From Mesobacterium_A hydrothermale (GTDB lineage: Bacteria > Pseudomonadota > Alphaproteobacteria > Rhodobacterales > Rhodobacteraceae): a stretch of 64,000 nt of DNA. Position 1 is the first letter of the stretch. Each line of letters starts with the position of its first letter. Location: positions 1-64,000 of the forward strand of contig NZ_JAYLLH010000019.1 in the NCBI RefSeq assembly GCF_035818635.1, read 5' to 3'. The position numbers were made by a program, and so were the translations under genes. Below are positions 57,818 to 64,000 of this stretch, piece by piece. The notes below the pieces were generated by a model. It was not told where the DNA came from, did no database searches, and saw only the letters and a program-made list of their open reading frames with translations.

Positions 57818-59120
57818 CGTTTGCAGCCTTGATGTAGATCATGGGGTTCACGGGTTTACCGCCGACACGGGTTTCATAGTGCAGATGGGTGCCGGTAGAC
57901 CGTCCGGTATTCCCCATATCACCGATGCGCTCCCCGCGCGAGACCCTTTGGCCAACCTTCACGCGCAATTTCGACAGGTGGCCGTACCGGGTTTCGATGC
58001 CGAACTCGTGCTGGATCTTGATCAGGTTGCCATAACCCGAAGACCAGCCGGCATGGGTGACGACGCCGTCGGCGGTCGCATAGATCGGTGTGCCATGCGG
58101 CGCGGCAAAGTCGGTGCCCGCGTGCAGGCGGCCCCAGCGATATCCAAAGCCGGAGGTAAAGCGGAACGGATCCTTGAGCGGAACAGCGAAGGGTGCCTTC
58201 TGCGCGGCGATCCGGTAAAGGTTCAGCCGGTCCATGTCGCCCAGGATCTTGTTGGCGCGCAGCGTGTCTTCGGACAACTCGCCCCCCATGGTCGACAGGC
58301 TCAGCGGGGTCAGCGGGCCGCCCTGGCCAGAGTAGCCCTTGCGCACCTGCGAAATGATCCGGTCGGGGTCCATGCCCGCGGCTTCGAACATCTTGTCCAG
58401 CGGCTTGACCGAAACGGTCATGGCTTCTTCCAACTGGCGGAAAATGCGGTCGTTCTTTTCCTCCATCAGGCGGATCTGCAACTGCATTTCCTCGGCCTGG
58501 ACGATGGCGTCCTGGGCGTCGGCAACAATCTGGTCGCGTTCGGCAGCGGTGCGCGACAGCGCTTCGGACAGGATGTTCAGGGTGTTGTCGGTCTCGGCGC
58601 TGGCCGATGCGGTTAGCGTGCCGCCCTCGGTCATCTGTGATTCCAGCGCGGCCAGCTTCTTGCGGGCATCTTCACGCTGTTTCATCGTGTCACGCAGGGT
58701 CGCCTGGATCACCTCGATCCCGGTTTCCATCTCGCGGCGGCGGGTTTCCGAAGCCAGCAGTTCGGATTGCATGACGGAAATCTGCGAAAGCGCGGTGTTG
58801 AAACGCTGCTGCGCGGCAACCGCCTCGGCGGCGCGCTGGTCGCGGTCACGTGACAGGTCGTTCAGGCGCATCTGATAAGTCTGCAGATCGCGCTTGGCCT
58901 GTTCGCGGAAATTGCCGGCGCCGATACTGTCCATCAGCAGGATGGCGGTCGCCACGATGGCCCAGGCCACCACAACGGCGCTCCCGGCCAGGGCAATGGC
59001 CTGGGTCTCGGGCTTGAGGCGGATAAACCGTGTGTCGTTGTCAGATCTGAGGAAGAGTCTGCGTTCTGGAAAATACCGTTCCAACAGCGCATGTGTCTTG
59101 ATCGCGAGCCGCGTTCTCAA
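57807..59120 (-). CDS. M23 (LytM-type) cell-wall endopeptidase with coiled coil
   Basis: The 437-residue protein has one membrane helix (about 41-63), a long coiled coil (about 70-225) and a C-terminal M23 metallopeptidase. Zinc and catalytic motifs are RLHAGTDFAAPHG, TRYGHLSKL and THLHYE, so it looks active on peptidoglycan cross-links in the periplasm. The start is a TTG at 59120 with a GGGG site about ten bases upstream. It overlaps the bactofilin gene by 11 bases, supporting a shape-control pair. Confidence 0.92.
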   Translation of the reverse strand: MRTRLAIKTHALLERYFPERRLFLRSDNDTRFIRLKPETQAIALAGSAVVVAWAIVATAILLMDSIGAGNFREQAKRDLQTYQMRLNDLSRDRDQRAAEAVAAQQRFNTALSQISVMQSELLASETRRREMETGIEVIQATLRDTMKQREDARKKLAALESQMTEGGTLTASASAETDNTLNILSEALSRTAAERDQIVADAQDAIVQAEEMQLQIRLMEEKNDRIFRQLEEAMTVSVKPLDKMFEAAGMDPDRIISQVRKGYSGQGGPLTPLSLSTMGGELSEDTLRANKILGDMDRLNLYRIAAQKAPFAVPLKDPFRFTSGFGYRWGRLHAGTDFAAPHGTPIYATADGVVTHAGWSSGYGNLIKIQHEFGIETRYGHLSKLRVKVGQRVSRGERIGDMGNTGRSTGTHLHYETRVGGKPVNPMIYIKAANDVF

Positions 59121-59355
59121 AGTTTCATCCCCTATTCCCGTCCCAACAACGCTGGTGCTCCGTCCCCCAAACTCCGGGCACCTTGGCTATGGTCCTTAAC
59201 AGACGATCACGAAACCGCAACAATTTTACCGTTCGATCCGACGCGCTTGAGCGGCGCTCTGCCTGAATGGCAAAAATCCGCCGATGATCAGCGGGTTCGC
59301 TGGTAGGCTTCATCTTGCGAAACCGCAATATGTTGGGTCCGGCTGCGCGATCGGC

Positions 59356-60156
59356 TCAGGTCAGCGGCCAATAGAAATCTGGCGGCAGCCCGGCTTCCGC
59401 ACGCTTTTCCTCGTTGAAGGGCGGCTTCAACCCGCCGTGGAAATACCGACGCACAAGGTCGTGGAACGCGTCTTTCGGGTCGATCTCGTGGCGCCCGCAC
59501 AGGAAATGGAACCACTTGGATCCATAGGCGACATGGCCAACTTCCTCGCCGTAGATCACTTCCAACGCCTCGACCGCCCGGGTCTCGCCAGCCTTTCGGA
59601 AGATCTCGATCATGCCGGGGGTCACATCCAGCCCGCGCGCCTCCAGGACCATGGGCACCACCGCCAGGCGCCCCATGAAGTCGTCCGCCGTATCTTCGGC
59701 TGCCCGCCACATGCCGGCATGGGCCGGCAGGGCGCCGTAATGGCTGTCCAGCGCTTCAAGACAATCGCAGATCAGGTTGAAATGCTTGGATTCCTCGCCG
59801 GCGGCCTTGACCCAGTCATCGTAGAATCCGACGGGCATCCTGATATCGGCAAAGCGGGCAATGATGTCCCAGTGCAGGTCCACCGCGTTCAATTCGATAT
59901 GCGCAACCGCATGCAGCAGCGCGATCCGCCCGGCCGGGCTGCCCGGCTTGCGCTTGGGCACGTCGCGCGGGTCGAGCAACGCGGGGCTTTGGGGCCGCGC
60001 CGGGCGCAAGGGCGGGTCCGCCTGCCCGATTTCGAGCGGGGTGCCCGCGGCGCGCGCGTCAAACCACGCCTCGACGTGGGCCCGGGATTTCGCCGTCTTG
60101 GCACGACCGTCTGCCGTGGTCAGCACATCCACAGCCATTTCGCAAAGTGTCATCAT
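59356..60156 (-). CDS. DUF455 ferritin-like protein
   Basis: The 266-residue protein fits the DUF455 family, a ferritin-like four-helix fold with likely diiron ligands in AHIELNAVDLH, GEESKHFNLI and YGEEVGHVAYG. Some relatives are linked to tRNA modification, but the function here is not proven. The start is at 60156, with adjacent alternative ATGs. A 235-base gap to the M23 gene holds no convincing gene. Confidence 0.88.
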   Translation of the reverse strand: MMTLCEMAVDVLTTADGRAKTAKSRAHVEAWFDARAAGTPLEIGQADPPLRPARPQSPALLDPRDVPKRKPGSPAGRIALLHAVAHIELNAVDLHWDIIARFADIRMPVGFYDDWVKAAGEESKHFNLICDCLEALDSHYGALPAHAGMWRAAEDTADDFMGRLAVVPMVLEARGLDVTPGMIEIFRKAGETRAVEALEVIYGEEVGHVAYGSKWFHFLCGRHEIDPKDAFHDLVRRYFHGGLKPPFNEEKRAEAGLPPDFYWPLT

Positions 60157-60204
60157 GTGCGTGTTTCAGCAGAAACCTGCCGCGATGCCAATCCCGCATC
60201 TGTT

Positions 60205-60279
60205 GTCTTTGGTTTTTCAAATACCTCGGGGGTGCGGGGGCAGAGCCCCCGTGTGGGCCCGTGCGCGGCAGGGGCGCAT
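60205..60279 (+). repeat. Modular hairpin repeat, copy G
   Basis: The copy reads GTCTTTGGTTTTTCAAATAC, then CTCGGGGGTG, then GGGGGC-AGA-GCCCCC (60236-60250). The last stem is weak (TGCGC-GGCAGGG-GCGCA). It lies between two minus-strand genes (bcp and DUF455) in the opposite orientation. Confidence 0.75.
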
Positions 60280-60311
60280 CGGCCGGATCAGCGCCGCCGA
60301 TCCGAAACCGC

Positions 60312-60773
60312 TCACAACGCGCGCACCGCGTCCAGCACCTCTTCGGCATGCCCCGGCACCTTGACCTTGCGCCATTCGCGCGCGATCCGGCCGTCGCCGT
60401 CGATCAGGAACGTCGAACGCTCGATCCCCATGTAAGTCTTGCCATACATGGACTTTTCCTTCCAGACGCCGAATTTCTCGCATACGTCGCCCTGTTCGTC
60501 CGACAGCAGCGGCACGGTCAGCGATTTCTTTGCCATGAACTTCTCGTGGCTGGCGATGCTGTCCTTGGAGATGCCAAACAGCTTCGCTCCCAGCGCCTCG
60601 AATGCACCCTGCAGTGCGGTGAAGGCCTCGTTTTCCTTGGTACAGCCCGAGGTGTCATCGCGGGGATAGAAAAACAGCACCACCGGCGAAGGTTTGCAGG
60701 CGGATAAAGTCACCTCTTCGCCCCCGGTCACGGGCAGTGTAAAGTCGGGCGCAAGTGCGGGCGTGTCGCTCAT
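60312..60773 (-). CDS. bcp: Peroxiredoxin, BCP family
   Basis: This thiol peroxidase reduces hydrogen and organic peroxides. The 153-residue protein has the active region PRDDTSGCTKENEAF with the peroxidatic cysteine near 44. The resolving cysteine usually five residues later is absent, so it is of the 1-Cys or atypical form. One more cysteine (GDVCEKFG) is present. AAGGAATG precedes the ATG. It is divergent from the AsmA-like gene with about 70 bases between. Confidence 0.95.
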   Translation of the reverse strand: MSDTPALAPDFTLPVTGGEEVTLSACKPSPVVLFFYPRDDTSGCTKENEAFTALQGAFEALGAKLFGISKDSIASHEKFMAKKSLTVPLLSDEQGDVCEKFGVWKEKSMYGKTYMGIERSTFLIDGDGRIAREWRKVKVPGHAEEVLDAVRAL

Positions 60774-60844
60774 CTGGTCATTCCTTGGACTGGTCGAGGT
60801 TTCCTACATGCCAACAACAATAATGCGGTAAGGCAACGCTTCCA

Positions 60845-63800
60845 ATGGCAACGCAAGACGATCCGAAAAAACCGGCGCCGCGCCGCCGCGGACGACGGTT
60901 GCGCCGCACCGGTCTTTGGGCGCTTCTGTCGGTCAGCGTGCTGGTCGTCGCCGTGGGCGTCGTTGCGATGACCGCGATGGGGCAGGCACTGTCGGCACCG
61001 CCCTGGTTGAAAGAGGAGATCACCGCGCGGCTGGACCGCAGCCTGCCGGGGTTGAGACTGACCTTCGGGGACATGGCGGTGCGGCTTGAACCCGACGCCA
61101 CCGCGCATGTGCTGCTGCGCGATGTGGAACTGGTGCGCGATGATGGCGCGCGGGTGGTCGCGCTCAGCGATGTCGAGGCAGCGATGGCCCCTTTGGCGAT
61201 GCTGAAGGGCCAAACCGGCCTGCGAGGCGTTCACTTGTCGGGGGCGTTTGTCACCCTGCGCCGTGATCAGTACGGGCGCGTGGGGCTGGCCTTTGGCGAT
61301 GCTCTGGCCCGCGAAGGCGAGATGCCGACGATCCCGGAACTGGTGGCGCTGTTCGACACGGCGCTGGCCAATCCGTCGCTGGCGGGGCTGACGGCGATTG
61401 ACGCCGACGGACTGACCCTGCGCTACGAGGATGCGCGCGCGCGGCGCGGCTGGACGGTGGATGGCGGGCGGTTGCAACTTATGCGCGGCACCGACAGCGT
61501 CAGCCTGCGGGCTGATTTCGCGGTGTTGTCTGGCGGCGGCAGCGCCGCCACGATCGAGGTCAACGCCGAAAGCGAGATTGGCCGCAATGATCTGGTTTTT
61601 GGCATGAACGTGCAGGACGTGGCGTCGGACGACATCGCCCTGCAAAGCCCGGCCCTTGCCTGGCTGGGCGCGCTCCGGGCACCGATTTCAGGTGCACTCA
61701 GGGCACAGATGTTCGATGACGGCACGCTTGGGCCGTTGAACGCGACGCTTCAGATCGGTGCCGGCGTGTTGCAGCCCAACGATGGCACCCGCCCGATCCC
61801 GTTCACCGGCGCGCGCACCTATTTCACCTATCGCCCCAAGACCGCGCGCCTGACCTTCAGCGAGATTTCCGTCGACAGCGCCTGGGGCTCGGTCGTGGCC
61901 ACCGGGCAGGCCAGCCTTCAGGACATGCAAAGCGGGTTGCCGCAACGGATGGTGGGGCAGGTTCAATTGACCGATATTTCGGCCAATCCGGACGACGTGT
62001 TCGAAACTCCGGTGTCGATTGCACGCGCGGAGATGGATTTCCGACTGGACCTGCGGCCTTTCGAATTCACGCTTGGAAGGTTGCGGCTGGACGACGGGCA
62101 ACTGCCGCTGTTCCTGACCGGACGGCTAGCGGCGCTGGACGCGGGCTGGCAACTGGCGATCGACGGCCACCTTGCGCGGGCCGAACCGGATCAGATCGCG
62201 GCGCTGTGGCCGCCGTCGCTGAAACCCCAGACCCGCAACTGGTTCACGCAGAACGTGTTGTCGGGCGAGTTGCGCGACGGCCAGATTGCATTGCGGGTCG
62301 ATCCCGGCAGCGCCCCAAAGCTTTATGCCGATTTCGAAGTCCACGGCGCCGACCTGCGCTATTCTCCGAAACTGCCGGAATTGCGCGCCGCGGATGGGCA
62401 GGTCACCATCTATGACAACCGCTTGGTTGCCATGGTCGAAGCCGGGCATATCGAACCGCCTCTGGGCGGGCAGATTGACGTTGCGGGCAGTACCTTTGTC
62501 ATTCCCGATATCCGGATCAAGGATGCACCGGCCAGTCTTGCGCTGATCGCGGCGGGCCCGGTCGAGGCCGGATTGGCCTACATCGACAGCGACCCGCTGA
62601 ACGTGCTGTCCAGAGCGGGCCTGCCCGTCGCGCTGGCCCAAGGGCAGGCACGGGTGACGGGTACCGTGGACCTGCCGTTGAAGAACCGGCTGTTGACCGA
62701 AGATGTGGATTTCAAACTGTCCGGCACCGTGCGCAATGTCGCGACCGACGTGCTGATCAAGGGGCGAAGCCTTCGCGCGCCCAGCCTGCAACTGGCCGCG
62801 ACAACCGCGCAGGTGCAGATCGCGGGGCGCGGCACGCTTGACGGTGTGCCCTTCGATTGCAGTTGGACCCAACCCCTTGGCCGCAAGGGCGCCGACAGTC
62901 GCGTGACTGCGCGGGTCGAACTGTCAGACAAGGCGGCGCGCGCTTTCGGGTTGGGTTTGCCCGCGGGCATGTTGCGTGGCGCGGCGCAGGGGGACCTGAT
63001 CCTGGAGATCGGCAGGAACCGTCCGATCGAGTTCAGGCTCACCTCGGCATTGGCGGGGCTGGGGGCTTCGGTGCCGCAGATCGGCTGGAATTTTGGCCAG
63101 TCCGCCACCGGCGCTTTGGACGTCGCCGGACGGCTGACACAGCCGGTGACCATCGACCGCCTGTCGATCGACGCAGGCGGGTTGCGGGGGGACGGCAGCA
63201 TCAGCCTGCGCGCCGATGGCGGGCTGGACATGCTGAGCTTTGCCGATTTGCGCCTGGGGGACTGGCTGCGCGCACCAGTCACGCTGACCGGGCGCGGGGC
63301 AAATGCCGCGCCTGCTGTCGCGATCACCGGTGGCAGCATCGACCTGCGCCGGGCGCCTTTTGCCACCGGCAGCGCGGGCGGCGGCGGGGCCGCCGCTGCC
63401 GCCGCCGCCGGACCGGTGACTCTGGCGCTGGACCGCATGCAGGTGTCCGAAGGCATTGCGCTGAACCGGTTTCGCGGAACCTTCAGCCTGAGCGGCGGCA
63501 TGCAGGGCACGTTCACCGCCAATGTGAACGGGAATACGGCAATTCAGGGCGACGTGGTGCCGATGAGCGGGCGCAGCGCGTTCCGGATACGCAGCGACAA
63601 TGCCGGGCGGCTGATGCAGTCCGTGGGTTTGCTGAAAACCGCGCAGGGCGGTGATCTGACGCTGATCCTGACGCCCAAAGGGGGCGAGGGTGCGTATGAC
63701 GGAACCTTCACCGCCGCGAACGTCCGGTTGCGCAACGCGCCGGCGATCGGGGCCTTGTTGGACGCCATTTCCATTGTCGGCCTGCTGGATCAACTGGAAG

Positions 63801-64000
63801 GCCCCGGCATATACTTCGCAGAAGTTGAAGGCGAGTTCCGCTTGTCCCCGCAACAGGTGATCCTGAAACGGTCTTCGGCGTCCGGTCCATCGATGGGGGT
63901 GTCGCTGGATGGCTATTACGATCTTGCCTCTGGCCGGATGGACATGCAGGGCGTGCTGTCACCGATCTATATGCTGAACGGCATCGGGGCGATATTTACC
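60845..64000 (+). CDS. AsmA/DUF3971-like envelope protein, cut by the window end
   Basis: The first 1052 codons are open and the gene continues past the window. A basic N-terminus and one signal-anchor helix (about 23-45) are followed by a very long beta-rich periplasmic region. This matches AsmA-like/DUF3971 (YhdP-type) proteins, which bridge the periplasm and may help move phospholipids to the outer membrane. Near the cut, MDMQGVLSPIYMLNG is the family's conserved C-terminal element, so only a short end is missing. Confidence 0.9.
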   Translation, partial: MATQDDPKKPAPRRRGRRLRRTGLWALLSVSVLVVAVGVVAMTAMGQALSAPPWLKEEITARLDRSLPGLRLTFGDMAVRLEPDATAHVLLRDVELVRDDGARVVALSDVEAAMAPLAMLKGQTGLRGVHLSGAFVTLRRDQYGRVGLAFGDALAREGEMPTIPELVALFDTALANPSLAGLTAIDADGLTLRYEDARARRGWTVDGGRLQLMRGTDSVSLRADFAVLSGGGSAATIEVNAESEIGRNDLVFGMNVQDVASDDIALQSPALAWLGALRAPISGALRAQMFDDGTLGPLNATLQIGAGVLQPNDGTRPIPFTGARTYFTYRPKTARLTFSEISVDSAWGSVVATGQASLQDMQSGLPQRMVGQVQLTDISANPDDVFETPVSIARAEMDFRLDLRPFEFTLGRLRLDDGQLPLFLTGRLAALDAGWQLAIDGHLARAEPDQIAALWPPSLKPQTRNWFTQNVLSGELRDGQIALRVDPGSAPKLYADFEVHGADLRYSPKLPELRAADGQVTIYDNRLVAMVEAGHIEPPLGGQIDVAGSTFVIPDIRIKDAPASLALIAAGPVEAGLAYIDSDPLNVLSRAGLPVALAQGQARVTGTVDLPLKNRLLTEDVDFKLSGTVRNVATDVLIKGRSLRAPSLQLAATTAQVQIAGRGTLDGVPFDCSWTQPLGRKGADSRVTARVELSDKAARAFGLGLPAGMLRGAAQGDLILEIGRNRPIEFRLTSALAGLGASVPQIGWNFGQSATGALDVAGRLTQPVTIDRLSIDAGGLRGDGSISLRADGGLDMLSFADLRLGDWLRAPVTLTGRGANAAPAVAITGGSIDLRRAPFATGSAGGGGAAAAAAAGPVTLALDRMQVSEGIALNRFRGTFSLSGGMQGTFTANVNGNTAIQGDVVPMSGRSAFRIRSDNAGRLMQSVGLLKTAQGGDLTLILTPKGGEGAYDGTFTAANVRLRNAPAIGALLDAISIVGLLDQLEGPGIYFAEVEGEFRLSPQQVILKRSSASGPSMGVSLDGYYDLASGRMDMQGVLSPIYMLNGIGAIFT

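Noticed and set aside
59125..59328. A 67-codon minus frame between the DUF455 and M23 genes
   Set aside because: Basic, unpatterned product, no clear ribosome site, likely the M23 leader region.

Overview
The window is ordinary, GC-rich chromosome of an alphaproteobacterium, most likely Rhodobacterales (roseobacter group). Pointers are the secG-pyrG pair, the hflK-hflC-DUF2065 operon beside glutathione reductase, small DUF families typical of that order (DUF2842, DUF6524), a ccmC-ccmD-ccmG run, a bactofilin next to an M23 peptidase, and the long acidic protein at 15.6-18.6 kb. There are about 65 protein genes, densely packed on both strands and often overlapping by 1-11 bases. I see no rRNA, tRNA, CRISPR array, phage or insertion sequence.

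Layout. 0-10 kb: a small membrane protein, pyrG, secG, purA, the hflKC membrane-proteostasis operon, glutathione reductase and rpiA. 10-20 kb: a secreted protein, a GST-like gene whose end is frameshifted into the serine dehydratase frame, two tandem EamA transporters, thiamine pyrophosphokinase, the hyperacidic protein and a DegP/Q protease. 20-30 kb: a homoserine-dehydrogenase-like SAF protein, a peptidoglycan-binding lipoprotein, a [2Fe-2S] ferredoxin, purD, xseA, an alkane-monooxygenase-like enzyme and a YhhN protein. 30-42 kb: a dienelactone-hydrolase protein, YjbQ, two tandem DUF1353 proteins, an M20 amidohydrolase, a quinone oxidoreductase, an XRE regulator, a HisN-type phosphatase, 8-oxoguanine-deaminase-like and guanine deaminases, and mgtE. 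42-51 kb: 5-formyl-THF cyclo-ligase, ccmCDG, aconitase, a DUF1223 protein, a lipid A acyltransferase and a solitary fliG. 51-64 kb: ferredoxin-NADP reductase, an Lrp regulator, a P450, a DctB/DctD pair, an HNH protein, bactofilin/M23, a DUF455 protein, a BCP peroxiredoxin and a large AsmA/DUF3971 protein cut by the window end.

Co-working sets inferred from spacing are hflK-hflC-DUF2065 (membrane protein quality control), ccmC-ccmD-ccmG (cytochrome c maturation), M23 peptidase-bactofilin (cell-wall shaping) and dctB-dctD (two-component sensing). The ferredoxin reductase and the P450 sit close together but on evidence of proximity only.

The least ordinary material lies between genes. A modular intergenic repeat of two to four small hairpins occurs seven times. 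Two unlisted small proteins (30 and 34 residues) have their own ribosome sites, one with a good promoter. A 30-base inverted repeat follows xseA. I did not find a convincing new multi-gene system; the window is mainly housekeeping.
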